Positions 33,427 through 42,572 of a stretch of DNA of 64,000 bases are shown here, piece by piece. Made by a program: the position numbers and the translations under genes. The notes under the pieces were generated by a model. It did not search any database. It worked only from the letters and a program-made list of their open reading frames with translations, and was not told where the DNA came from. The stretch comes from CAYLUN01 sp964386865 (GTDB lineage: Bacteria > Verrucomicrobiota > Kiritimatiellia > RFP12 > UBA1067). Position 1 is the first letter of the stretch, and every line of letters begins with the position of its first letter. Where the stretch lies: contig CAYLUN010000017.1 in the NCBI GenBank assembly GCA_964386865.1, positions 20,698 to 84,697 on the forward strand, written 5' to 3'.

Positions 33427-34463
33427 CACGCGCGCGGGTGGGCTTTGGCGTACTCCTCTTTCAGGCGCTCGATTGAGACGTGCGTGTAGATCTGCGTGGT
33501 GGAGAGGCTCGCGTGGCCCAGCATCTCTTGCACGCTCCTCAGGTCTGCGCCTGCGTCAAGCAGGTGCGTGGCGAAGCTGTGGCGAAGCTTGTGCGGCGTC
33601 AGCTCCTGAGACAGGCCCGCCGCCTTGAGCCAGACCTTCATCTGCCGCTCCATCGAGCGCGTGGTCAAGGGCCCGCCCTGGGCGTTGAGGAAGATGGGCG
33701 ACGCCGAGCCGCCCGCGCCGGGCCACAGCAGCTCGGCGCGGGCGCGCAGCTCGCGCAGCGCCGCGCAGGCGGGCTCGCCGAGCACGCACAGGCGCTGCTT
33801 GCGGCCCTTGCCCTCCACGATCGTCGTGCCCTGCTCGAAGTTGATGCGGGCCCAGGTGAGCGCCGCGATCTCGCTGACGCGGCAGCCGGTGCTGTAGAGC
33901 ACCTCGAACACAGCCGCGTCACGCCAGGCGACGTACTCGTCCGCCACCGAGACCGCCCCGCCCCGCCGCTCGCGCGCGGCCCGGAGCGCAGCCAGCGGCG
34001 CGGCCAAGAGCGCCTCGACCTCGCCGACGCTGAGCACGGTCGGCAGCCGGCGCCCAAGGCGCGGCCCGCGCAGGCCGGCGAAAGGGTTGACGGCGACGCC
34101 TTTCTCGCGCTCGAGGTAGCGGTAGAAGGCGCGCAGCGAGGCGAGCTTGCGCCGGGTCGTGGAGGGCGACCAGCCGGCGCGGTGGAAGGCGGCGAGAAAG
34201 GCGCGGGCTTGCTCGCGGTCTGGCCGCTCCCACGCGAAGGGCGGCCGCGTCTCCTCTGACGGCCAGACGTAGGCCGCGAGCTGGCCAAGATCCTGCACAT
34301 ACCCAGACACCGTGTGCTCGGAGGCGTTGCGCTCGGCCCGGAGGTAGCGCGCGAAACGGAAGACCGCCGGGTCGGCCGCCACCTCGCGCGAGGGCAGCGG
34401 CGCCGGCGGCGCGTCGCCGAACCGCACCTGCAGCGCATAAAGGCCGTCTTCGTCCCTTTCCAT
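33426..34463 (-). CDS. xerC: Tyrosine recombinase, XerC/XerD type
   Basis: About 345 residues with an N-terminal SAM-like core-binding domain (FARYLRAERNASEHTVSGYVQDL) and a catalytic domain holding the Arg in STGCRVSEI, HKLRHSFATHL, the His/Trp position in GHASLSTTQ, and the nucleophile Tyr in TQIYTHV. It fits chromosome-dimer resolution. A segment of about 20 residues (APLAALRAARERRGG) before the first catalytic Arg is an insert relative to XerC/D. Start at 34463 (MERDEDG) is chosen; the frame is open to 34544. It follows topA, as dprA-topA-xerC does in many genomes, which argues against a phage integrase. Confidence 0.88.
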   Translation of the reverse strand: MERDEDGLYALQVRFGDAPPAPLPSREVAADPAVFRFARYLRAERNASEHTVSGYVQDLGQLAAYVWPSEETRPPFAWERPDREQARAFLAAFHRAGWSPSTTRRKLASLRAFYRYLEREKGVAVNPFAGLRGPRLGRRLPTVLSVGEVEALLAAPLAALRAARERRGGAVSVADEYVAWRDAAVFEVLYSTGCRVSEIAALTWARINFEQGTTIVEGKGRKQRLCVLGEPACAALRELRARAELLWPGAGGSASPIFLNAQGGPLTTRSMERQMKVWLKAAGLSQELTPHKLRHSFATHLLDAGADLRSVQEMLGHASLSTTQIYTHVSIERLKEEYAKAHPRA

Positions 34464-34559
34464 GCCCAAGCGTCCTCTGGCAGGGGGCGGCGCCCCGCGC
34501 TGTCCGCGGCCGCCGACGGGGCGGCGTCCGGGGCCAGCGCTCACAGGCGGCGGCCTCTC

Positions 34560-37100
34560 CTACGCCGTCGCCTCTTCCTTGTCGGCCTTGCCCTTCTTGT
34601 TCAGGCCGAGCTGTTCCGCATAGCGGTCGAACTGCGGGATCTGCGCCTTGTAGCGGAAGCACATCCGCTTCATGGCGTAGCGCTGGCGGGGCGACAGCGC
34701 CCTCTTGCGATCATACTGGTCGGCCAAGCTCGCGAGAAAGGCCTTGTCGTCGAAGGTCATCTTGCCGCGCGTCACCGGCTCCTGCCACTGCGTCACCTGC
34801 CCCAGCATCTCCAGCAGCGCCGGGCTCTCGTTGTCCGGCGGCTGCTCGGCCTCGGAGGTCGTGAGCTGCAGGCTCTGCTTGATCTCCTCGAAGTTCTCGA
34901 TCTGAGCGGCGTTCTGCACGATGATGCGGTTGACCGCGGCAAGCTGTTTCTCGCTCAGCTTGCGGCCGCTCTCGGCCTGCTGCCGCAGCGAAGCCACGAA
35001 CGCCTCCTGCGTCTCCGAGAGCCGAACCGTCTTGAGCACGTCGAAGCGGCGCATCGCCTCCTCGTTGCTCGGCGCGGCGTTGTCGCTGGCGACCACGTGA
35101 TGGAAGCCCAGCGCCGCCAGCGCGGAGTCCGCCTCGGGAACCTGCTCGCGGTAGCGGATGGCGATCTTGGCAAGCGCCTCTAGCTGCTTGTCAGAGACCG
35201 GCTTCTCGCCGCCCTCCATCTGCTCGATGACCGACGTCACGAAGCGCTCGTCGCCGTACTTGCGCTTGCCGCGCTGCACTTCCGGCGCCCACTGCGTCAC
35301 GTTCTTCAGGAGCGCGAGCACAGCCGTGACCTTGCCCGCGTCCGCCGGCGGCTCCTTGGCCAGCTCCATCCACTGCTTGAAGCGCCCGTAAAAATCCCCC
35401 ATCATCTGGGTCCACTCGACGCCGCCTTCCTCGACCTCGTCGAGGCTCTCTTCCATCTTGGCCGTAAAGCCCACGTCAAAGAGGTGCTCCAGCTTGCTCA
35501 CGAGCAGGTCGTTCACGGAGAGGCCGAGCTCGGTAGGCGCCAGCTGCCGCTTCTCGCGCGTCGTGTAGTCGCGCGAGTTGAGCGTCTCGATGATCGACGC
35601 GTAGGTCGACGGGCGTCCGACGCCGTTCGCCTCCAGCGCGCGGATCAGCGAGGCCTCGCTGTAGCGGGCCGGCGGCTTGGTCTCCTTGCGTTCGCTCAGC
35701 CACTCGATGAGCCGCAGCGGATCGCCCGGCGCGAGCGGCGGCAGGCGGTCGACCTCTTCCGCCTCCTCTTCGGCGTCATCCTCCTCGGGCTTCTTCTTGT
35801 GGATGTCCAGCGCCATCACTTTGAGGAAGCCGTCGAACAGCACCTCGGCGGCGGAAGCGGCAAAGGCGAAGGCGTGTGCGAGCCCGGCCTTCACCGGCTC
35901 GATCTCCACCGTCTTCTGAGCGATCTTGGCCGACGCCATCTGGCTCGCGACAAAACGCTTCCAGATCAGGTCGTAGAGCTTCAGCGAAGGCGCGTCCAGC
36001 ACGCCCTTGAGGCTCTCCGGCGTGCGCGACACCTCGGTCGGGCGGATCGCCTCGTGCGCCTCCTGGGCGCTCGCCCGGCTCTTATAGTAGTTGGGCGTCT
36101 CGGGGTAGTAGGCGTCGCCGTAGGAGTCCGTGATGAACGCGCGGGCCATGGCCTGCGCGTCACGCGCCACGTTCACCGAGTCGGTACGCATATACGTGAT
36201 CAGGCCGACCGGCCCGCCCGAGCCGAGGTCCACGCCCTCGTAGAGTTTCTGTGCGAGGCCCATGGTGCGGTTCGGCGAGAAGCTGAAGACGCTCGACGCG
36301 GCTTGCTGTAGCGTGGACGTGATGAACGGCGGCAGCGGCCGCCGCGTGGTTTCGCGAACCCGCACGTCCTTCACCCGCAACGAGCACCCCTCGAGGTCGG
36401 ACAGCAGCGCCTTGGCCGCGGTCTCCGAACCGACCGAAGGCTTTTCGCCGTCGACCTTTGTCAGCCGGATCGCGAACGGGTCGATCGGCTGCGTCTCGCG
36501 CCGCACGTTCGCCCCCATCACCCAGTATTCCTCGATCTTGAACGCCTGGATCTGGCGCTCGCGCTCCGCCACCAGCCGCAGCGCCACGGACTGCACGCGG
36601 CCCGCGCTCAGGCCGCGCTTGAGGCGCCGCCACAGCATCGGGCTGACCATGTAGCCCACGATGCGGTCCAGCACGCGCCGCGCCTGCTGCGCGTCCACGC
36701 GGTGCATGTTGATCGTCCCCGGATTCTCGAACGCGGCCTTGACCGCACGCGGCGTGATCTCGTTGTACATCACGCGGTGGAAGGGCTTGTCTTTCGCCGA
36801 GTCGGCCAGCGTCTCCTGCAGGTGCCACGCGATCGCCTCTCCCTCGCGGTCCGGATCGGGCGCCAGATAGACCGCGTCGCAGGTCTTGGCCGCCTTCTTC
36901 AGCTCCGCGATCACCTTTGCCTTGCCTTTGGAAAAAACGTATTTCGGGGCGAAGCCGTGCTCGATATCGACGCCCAGCGTGCGCTCCGGAAGATCGCGGA
37001 TGTGGCCGACCGAGGACTTCACCACGTAACCCGAACCCAGAATCTTACCAATGGTCTTCGCCTTCGCAGGCGACTCGACAACGACTAATTTCTTTCCCAT
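34560..37100 (-). CDS. topA: DNA topoisomerase I with unusual C-terminal repeats
   Basis: About 846 residues. The Toprim domain begins KKLVVVESPAKAKTIGKIL and contains the acidic DPDREGEAIAWH. The active-site tyrosine is in GLITYMRTDS (about residue 310). The usual type IA domains extend to about residue 580. Instead of Cys4 zinc fingers the tail has three imperfect repeats of a helical module, at about 591-665, 680-750 and 760-835. The ATG at 37100 is used because the family starts there (MGKKLVVVES). It relaxes negative supercoils. The gene lies between dprA and xerC. Confidence 0.94.
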   Translation of the reverse strand: MGKKLVVVESPAKAKTIGKILGSGYVVKSSVGHIRDLPERTLGVDIEHGFAPKYVFSKGKAKVIAELKKAAKTCDAVYLAPDPDREGEAIAWHLQETLADSAKDKPFHRVMYNEITPRAVKAAFENPGTINMHRVDAQQARRVLDRIVGYMVSPMLWRRLKRGLSAGRVQSVALRLVAERERQIQAFKIEEYWVMGANVRRETQPIDPFAIRLTKVDGEKPSVGSETAAKALLSDLEGCSLRVKDVRVRETTRRPLPPFITSTLQQAASSVFSFSPNRTMGLAQKLYEGVDLGSGGPVGLITYMRTDSVNVARDAQAMARAFITDSYGDAYYPETPNYYKSRASAQEAHEAIRPTEVSRTPESLKGVLDAPSLKLYDLIWKRFVASQMASAKIAQKTVEIEPVKAGLAHAFAFAASAAEVLFDGFLKVMALDIHKKKPEEDDAEEEAEEVDRLPPLAPGDPLRLIEWLSERKETKPPARYSEASLIRALEANGVGRPSTYASIIETLNSRDYTTREKRQLAPTELGLSVNDLLVSKLEHLFDVGFTAKMEESLDEVEEGGVEWTQMMGDFYGRFKQWMELAKEPPADAGKVTAVLALLKNVTQWAPEVQRGKRKYGDERFVTSVIEQMEGGEKPVSDKQLEALAKIAIRYREQVPEADSALAALGFHHVVASDNAAPSNEEAMRRFDVLKTVRLSETQEAFVASLRQQAESGRKLSEKQLAAVNRIIVQNAAQIENFEEIKQSLQLTTSEAEQPPDNESPALLEMLGQVTQWQEPVTRGKMTFDDKAFLASLADQYDRKRALSPRQRYAMKRMCFRYKAQIPQFDRYAEQLGLNKKGKADKEEATA

Positions 37101-37165
37101 TGCACCCTTTCCTAACGCAGACAAGTCCTAACAGCCTTAAAGCCTTCAGCCCATCAGCCTGACAC

Positions 37166-38287
37166 TCACTTCGCCCTCGCGACCAAGCCGCCCGGTAACA
37201 GGCGGATCAGCCGCTTGATTTGCAAGCCCACCAACAGCGCGTTCACTTTGCCGGCGTCCAGCCCGCTGCCGCGCACCAGTGCGTCTACAGGCGTCCCGTC
37301 GTCCTCGAGCTGCGCCATCACGGCCCGCTCGTCCGGCGAGAGCGCCGCCGCGGGCCGCACGGCCTCGCACTCGCCACGCCCCTCCGCCGCCGTCCGCCGC
37401 ATCCCGGCCAGCAGGTCCTGCAGCTCCTCGATCACGTCCTCGACCGCCGCCACCAGCCGCGCGCCGTTTCGCAGCAGCCGGTGGCAGCCCTGCGAGGCCG
37501 GCGAGTCGATCCGCCCCGGCACTGCCATCACGCTGCGGTTCTGATCCAGCGCCTGATCCACGGTGATCAGCGTCCCGCTGTTCAGCGGCGCCTCCACCAC
37601 CAGCACGCCCTTGCTCAGCCCGCTCACAATGCGGTTGCGCATCGGGAAGGTCTGCCGGTCCGGCTGCCGTCCGAACGGATACTCGGACACGACCGCACCG
37701 CCCTTCAGCGCGATGTCCCGCGCCAGCTGCTGGTTCTCACGCGGGAACAGGCAATCCAGCGCCCCTCCCAGCACCGCCACGGTCCGGCCCCTGGCCTGCA
37801 GCGCGCCCGCGTGAGCCTCCGTGTCGATGCCCAGCGCCAGCCCGCTGACAACCGTGTAACCGGCGGCCGCCAGCTGGTATCCGAAGCGGCGGGACGTCTC
37901 GCGCCCGTACACCGTCGGATGCCGCGTGCCGATGACCGCCACCGAAGGCGTGTCCAGCGCCTCGACCGAGCCGGCCACATAGAGCACCAGCGGCGGGTCG
38001 GCGATCTGCTTCAGCAGCGCGGGGTAGCCCGCGTCCGCCCACGTCACCAGCTTGACGCCCGTTCGTGACGCCTTTTCCAACTCGTCGTCACTCCTCGCCC
38101 GCTTCAGCTCATCGTAGAACAGCCGCGCCTTCTCGGGGCCGATGCCGGGCACGCCGAGCAGCTCTTCCTCCGAACAGTCGAAGACCGCCGGAAGCGAGCC
38201 AAACCGCTCGGCCATCCGCTTGACCGTAATCGCGCCGAGTCCTTGGACCCGGTTCATCGCTATCAAGGCTTCGCGCTCCGTCACCAC
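37166..38287 (-). CDS. dprA: DNA-processing protein DprA
   Basis: About 373 residues: an N-terminal SAM/helix-hairpin-helix region (GLGAITVKRMAERFGSL, GVPGIGPEKARLF), the Rossmann-like DNA-binding domain with GTRHPTVYGRETSRRF and VSGLALGIDTEAHAGAL, and a C-terminal winged helix (about 300-370). It loads RecA on incoming single-stranded DNA in transformation. The start is probably GTG at 38287, nine bases after GGAGGT; a GTG at 38320 is also open. A promoter is at 38339-38367. Confidence 0.92.
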   Translation of the reverse strand: MVTEREALIAMNRVQGLGAITVKRMAERFGSLPAVFDCSEEELLGVPGIGPEKARLFYDELKRARSDDELEKASRTGVKLVTWADAGYPALLKQIADPPLVLYVAGSVEALDTPSVAVIGTRHPTVYGRETSRRFGYQLAAAGYTVVSGLALGIDTEAHAGALQARGRTVAVLGGALDCLFPRENQQLARDIALKGGAVVSEYPFGRQPDRQTFPMRNRIVSGLSKGVLVVEAPLNSGTLITVDQALDQNRSVMAVPGRIDSPASQGCHRLLRNGARLVAAVEDVIEELQDLLAGMRRTAAEGRGECEAVRPAAALSPDERAVMAQLEDDGTPVDALVRGSGLDAGKVNALLVGLQIKRLIRLLPGGLVARAK

Positions 38288-38338
38288 CGCACCCCTACCT
38301 CCGAAAACCGACACTGACACGCTTCTAATGAAGTTAGG

Positions 38339-38367
38339 TAATTAGCATATTTGAGCGGCGCTGACAA
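38339..38367 (-). promoter_or_regulatory. Putative sigma70 promoter of dprA-topA-xerC
   Basis: TTGTCA, 17 bases, TAATTA on the minus strand, about 50 bases before the dprA GTG. It lies in a short AT-rich patch. Confidence 0.55.
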
Positions 38368-38401
38368 GTCGATGCCGCTATTTTTTTTCTGCAAGTTAAA
38401 C

Positions 38402-38413
38402 ATAACATGTTAT
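38402..38413. promoter_or_regulatory. Perfect 12-base palindrome in the divergent dprA/hydrolase gap
   Basis: ATAACATGTTAT reads the same on both strands, upstream of both divergent genes. It is a candidate operator, but could arise by chance in this AT-rich stretch. Confidence 0.35.
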
Positions 38414-38541
38414 CCATTAAATAGTTATACGACCTATACGCCGGGCGTACGAAGGCCCGCCTTTGCCGCGCCTTCTCGGTTCGACGGCGGATTGCGCTTT
38501 CCGGTTGCCTTGCCGCAACAGCCGCGTTACTCTGAGGCATT

Positions 38542-41500
38542 ATGAAGACGTCGACCCTGTCTGCCGCTCTCTGCTTTCTGGCCGCTTCCTGCGTTGCCCA
38601 GCTCGACCTGCCGTGGCATCGCGCTGAGGCCACACACCGCACCGTCTACCGCGTATCGGCGAGCCGCGCGACGCGCGACGTGACCGTCGTCTTGACCCTG
38701 CCAGACCCCGCCGCGCCCATCGCCGTCATCGACGCCGCCGCGCCCGACGTCCTCCTTCCCGTCTACGCCGCCACCAACGGCGTCACTGTCCTTGTGCACG
38801 GCCCCCTCAGCCCCGCCCAGCCGCGCCACCTCGTCGCCTACCGCGGCGGCGCAGCCGCCTCGCCGCGCCCCGCCAGCCCGCCGCCCGCCCCCGCCGACTT
38901 CGCCCGCTCTGCGCTCGGCCTCGCCTGGGACTTCGAGGACGGCTCGCCGTGTGGCATCGCCACCTGGGGCAACCGGCCCCACCACCTCGGCCCCATCACG
39001 GTCACGAACGGCTGGCTCCAGATCCCCGTCAAGGACACCGACCCTTACTTCATCTTCGGCGACATGTTCGGCCCCGCAAACTCCCCGCGCGCCCTGCGCA
39101 TCGACTCCGCCGCCTACCGCTTCCTCGAACTCCGCGTGCGCCAATCCTGCGCGCAGGCCGAATGGGCGTTCTACGTCACCGACTGCGACGGCCGCTACAA
39201 GTCCCTTGCTTTCAAGGTGCGGGGAACCGACGCACAGGCCTTCCGCTTTGACCTGCGCGCCGCCCTCCCCGATTTCTGGGACGGCCGCGCCTTCCGCGCC
39301 CTGCGTATCGACACCACCAACGACAAGAAGGACGTCCTCGCGGAGGTCGACTACGTGCGGCTCCTGCCCGAGCCGCCATCTGTCACCTGCGGCCCCCTCT
39401 TCGCCCGCGAAGCCGCCGCCGCCCGCTCGCGCGTCACAGCCCTCAAGGCGAGAATTCCCCGGGACCTCACCGCCGGCGAGCGCGCCGAAGCGAGCGCCAG
39501 CGGAGACGGCCTACGCGCCCACGCCGCCCTGCTCTGGTCGCTGACCACGCCCGAGCACGGCACCGCCACCTTCGAGGGCTCGCCCGACGCCCTGCGCCTG
39601 CCCGCCTTCACCCGCGCCGGCGAGACGCCGTGGAGGCTCGGCCTCGCCGACGACCTCGGCCAGCCGCTCTTGGCCGCCTCCGGCACGTCGCGCGTCCACG
39701 CGGCCGCGCTCGCCGCCTACCGCCTGACGCCCGCCAAGCCTTACCTTAGCCTGGCCTCGCCAACCGTCACGCTCACCGTCGAAGGCCTCGACCGCTTCGG
39801 CAATGCGCTGCCCGTGAACCTCAAGCGGCCGCGCTGGGCCCTCTCGGGCAAGGCCAGCATCCCCGCCGACCGTCTGCACGGCGACCCCGCAACCGTCACG
39901 CTCACTTGCCCCGCCGACGCGGCCTCCACCTTCCGCGTCGCGCTCGCCGACGAAGGCGGCCACGCCGGCGAAACCGCCGTCACCACCGTGGCCTACCGCA
40001 CAGGCAGCGTGCGCCTCAACGCGTCCGGACGCCTCGTCGCGCCCGACGGCTCGCTCGTCTTCCCCGCCGGCGGCCTCTACGCCAACTGGCCCCACCGCCT
40101 CAATCCCGACGGCTCGATCGCCCGCTCCATCGACCTCTTCCCCTGCGGCCCCGAGCCTTACGCCGCCGGCTTCCCGTGGAGCCCCGAAACCGAAGCCGCC
40201 GTGGCCGCCTACCTCAAGCACTGTTCCGAGCGCGGCGTCACCTGCCTGCGCCTCATGCTGCGCAACATGGACCTCGTGGGCCGTGTCGACCCCGTGCAGA
40301 TCCAAGCCACGCTCCGCCTCTTCGACCTCGCCCGGCCCTACGGCATCCGCTTCAACGTCGCGCTTTTCGAGGACTATGAGAAGCCGCCCACCGTCTCGCG
40401 GTCGATCCTTGAGAAGGTCGTCCTGCCGCGCTACGCGCCCGGCCAGCTCGCCGGCCTGCCCCCGCACCGCGCCCGCTTCCTCGTCCGCAAGGAGACGCTG
40501 GACTCCGCCGCCCTCCGCTACAGCGACCCCGACGCCCTCGCCTGCCAGCGCGACTACCTGCGCGAGCTGATCCCCGTCCTCGCCGCGCGCGAGGAGGTGC
40601 TCTGCTACGAGTTCGAGAACGAGATGGTCTTTCCGCCCATGGCCTGGTGCCGCAACACCGCGGCCTTCATCCGCACCATCGACCCGCACACGCTGATCCT
40701 CGGCAACCCCGGCCCGCACGACTGGCCCGAGCCGCTGCGCTGGCGCGAGGCGGGCTGCGACCTCTTCAGCTACCACCCCTACAACGACGGCCAGCCCCCG
40801 GCCGACCACGGCGCCGTCATCTTCTTGCGCAGCAAGTTCGCGGCCCAGAGCGGACTGCCCTTCTACACCGGCGAAGGCGGCCTCAACCAGAACCGCTGGG
40901 AGAAGGGCGTCAAACAGCTCGGCCCGCAGCTCGCCGCGCGCGGCACCCGCGATCAGATTTGGATGTCGGTCTGCTGCGGGGCGAGCGGCTGCCTCTACTG
41001 GACGCTCGGCAACGACCTCGAGGCGCAGGAGTTCGCCGCGATCACACCGGCCTTCGACGCGCTCGGGCTCGACCTCCAGTCGCTCAAGCGCCAGCGGCCC
41101 GGCGTGGCCCTCGCGCTGCCGTCGAACCAGCGCGACCGCCGCGACGCGGCCCTGGCCATGCGCCTGCTCGACCTCGGCGCAGACTTCGACGCCGTGGCCA
41201 CCAACGAGGCCGCCGCCTACGCCGTGCGGCTCTCCCCCGAGACGCAGAAGCCCGACGCGCTCGACCTCCCCGCCACCGTGGCCCGGCCCGCCGCCGGCTG
41301 GCAGCTCGCCACGCTCCTCTCCGACACGGGCGACCGCGCGCTGCTCTACCTGCGCAACGTCGCGGGCGGGGTCAAGGACTTCGGCGCGCCGCCCCGGCCC
41401 TGCCACCTGCGCGACGTCCAGCCCGCCGAGGCCGCCTTCACCCTGCGCGGCCCCTGGCGCGCGGTCACGGCCTTCGACCTCGACACCCGACAGGGCCGCG

Positions 41501-41577
41501 CCGTCACGCCCGACGCCTCCGGCCGCGTTGCGCTCGGCGTCACGGACCACGACTTCCTGATCGGCCTGCGGAGGTGA
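38542..41577 (+). CDS. Secreted clan GH-A-like glycoside hydrolase with N-terminal beta domains
   Basis: About 1011 residues with a signal peptide (to about 19, CVA). An N-terminal beta-sandwich region (about 20-500) is followed by a TIM-barrel-like part (about 510-880). In it VLCYEFENEMVF holds the acid/base position and FYTGEGGLNQN the nucleophile position of GH5/GH42-like enzymes, and ERGVTCLRLMLRNMDL is a typical early strand. A C-terminal beta region ends HDFLIGLRR. The exact family is not recognised. GAGG lies before the ATG. It ends 5 bases before deoC (convergent). Confidence 0.75.
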   Translation: MKTSTLSAALCFLAASCVAQLDLPWHRAEATHRTVYRVSASRATRDVTVVLTLPDPAAPIAVIDAAAPDVLLPVYAATNGVTVLVHGPLSPAQPRHLVAYRGGAAASPRPASPPPAPADFARSALGLAWDFEDGSPCGIATWGNRPHHLGPITVTNGWLQIPVKDTDPYFIFGDMFGPANSPRALRIDSAAYRFLELRVRQSCAQAEWAFYVTDCDGRYKSLAFKVRGTDAQAFRFDLRAALPDFWDGRAFRALRIDTTNDKKDVLAEVDYVRLLPEPPSVTCGPLFAREAAAARSRVTALKARIPRDLTAGERAEASASGDGLRAHAALLWSLTTPEHGTATFEGSPDALRLPAFTRAGETPWRLGLADDLGQPLLAASGTSRVHAAALAAYRLTPAKPYLSLASPTVTLTVEGLDRFGNALPVNLKRPRWALSGKASIPADRLHGDPATVTLTCPADAASTFRVALADEGGHAGETAVTTVAYRTGSVRLNASGRLVAPDGSLVFPAGGLYANWPHRLNPDGSIARSIDLFPCGPEPYAAGFPWSPETEAAVAAYLKHCSERGVTCLRLMLRNMDLVGRVDPVQIQATLRLFDLARPYGIRFNVALFEDYEKPPTVSRSILEKVVLPRYAPGQLAGLPPHRARFLVRKETLDSAALRYSDPDALACQRDYLRELIPVLAAREEVLCYEFENEMVFPPMAWCRNTAAFIRTIDPHTLILGNPGPHDWPEPLRWREAGCDLFSYHPYNDGQPPADHGAVIFLRSKFAAQSGLPFYTGEGGLNQNRWEKGVKQLGPQLAARGTRDQIWMSVCCGASGCLYWTLGNDLEAQEFAAITPAFDALGLDLQSLKRQRPGVALALPSNQRDRRDAALAMRLLDLGADFDAVATNEAAAYAVRLSPETQKPDALDLPATVARPAAGWQLATLLSDTGDRALLYLRNVAGGVKDFGAPPRPCHLRDVQPAEAAFTLRGPWRAVTAFDLDTRQGRAVTPDASGRVALGVTDHDFLIGLRR

Positions 41578-41582
41578 CCGTC

Positions 41583-42302
41583 TCAGGCGTAGCCGCGCTG
41601 CCTGGCCTCGTCCAGAATCAGCGCGGTCGTGACCGAGCCGATGCGCGATGCGCCCAGCGCGCGCACGCGCAGCAGGTCGTCCAGCGTGCGCACGCCGCCC
41701 GCGGCCTTGATTTTGACCGGCGGCGGACAGCGCTCGCGCATCAGCCGCAAGTCGTGATCCGTCGCGCCGGCGTAGGTGTAGTAGCCGTTGGGCTGCTTGA
41801 CAAACCCGTAGCCGCTGGAGGTCTTGACGAAGGCCACACAGATCTCCGAGCATATCTCGCAGAGCCGCACGATGTGCGAGTCCTCCAGATAGTCATTTTC
41901 GAAGATCACCTTCAGAATCGCCTCGCCAGCGATGGCCGTGTTGTTCAAGGCGCGGATCTCGTCCGCCACGTATCCCCAGTCGCCGCCCAGCACCTTGCCG
42001 ACGTTAACGACCACATCGAGCTCGGCTGCCCCCTCCGCGACCGCCGCCTCCGCCTCCTTGACCTTGATCGACGTCGCGCTGTTGCCGTGCGGGAACGCCA
42101 CCACGGCGCAGAGGCCGACGTCGAAACCCTCCAGCACGCACCGGGCCAGGTGCAGCGCGTAGGGCTTCACGCACACCGCCGCCACGTCGTAATCGATCGC
42201 GAGTTCGCACCCCGCCACGATCTGCTCGTCCGTGAGCGTCGGGTGCAACAGCGAGTGGTCAATCATCTTGGCCAACGTCTTCAAGCTAAGTGCCTCAGTC
42301 AT
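41583..42302 (-). CDS. deoC: Deoxyribose-phosphate aldolase
   Basis: About 239 residues. The Schiff-base lysine is in FVKTSSGYG (about residue 160), the second lysine in VKIKAAGGVRT, and the early acid/lysine strand is AVCVKPYAL. It cleaves deoxyribose 5-phosphate to glyceraldehyde 3-phosphate and acetaldehyde, feeding nucleoside carbon into glycolysis. Two adjacent ATGs (42305 and 42302) fit; the second is six bases from GAGG. The frame is open far upstream but that sequence is not family-like. Confidence 0.93.
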   Translation of the reverse strand: MTEALSLKTLAKMIDHSLLHPTLTDEQIVAGCELAIDYDVAAVCVKPYALHLARCVLEGFDVGLCAVVAFPHGNSATSIKVKEAEAAVAEGAAELDVVVNVGKVLGGDWGYVADEIRALNNTAIAGEAILKVIFENDYLEDSHIVRLCEICSEICVAFVKTSSGYGFVKQPNGYYTYAGATDHDLRLMRERCPPPVKIKAAGGVRTLDDLLRVRALGASRIGSVTTALILDEARQRGYA

Positions 42303-42427
42303 CATACGCCTCGCTTTCGTTGACTCTATTATCGCCACTTCGACGCCTGAGTCAAGCGCTTCGAGGAAGCGCGCACAGCAATTCAAATGATGACAAGGCT
42401 CGCGCTCCGGGAAGGCCCTTGCGGATC

Positions 42428-42469
42428 CACTACAAACGAATTCGCCCACGTTTGCCTGTGTTTGTAGTG
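42428..42469. repeat. Inverted repeat of the CACTACAAAC family
   Basis: CACTACAAAC (42428-42437) and GTTTGTAGTG (42460-42469) are perfect ten-base arms round a 22-base loop, followed by GGCGCTTC. A related element lies at 60340-60398. Confidence 0.6.
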
Positions 42470-42572
42470 AGGCGCTTCTTGGCCCTAATCAGAATTGCTG
42501 GAGTACGCAACTCCCTCCTTGTGCCGCGACCGCGCGGCGCAGTATTATCACGGCAGTCTAGGAGCTGTGACT

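Noticed and set aside
33426..34463. Tyrosine recombinase as integrase of a mobile element.
   Set aside because: It sits in a dprA-topA-xerC order typical of the core chromosome and no attachment-site repeats or cargo border it.
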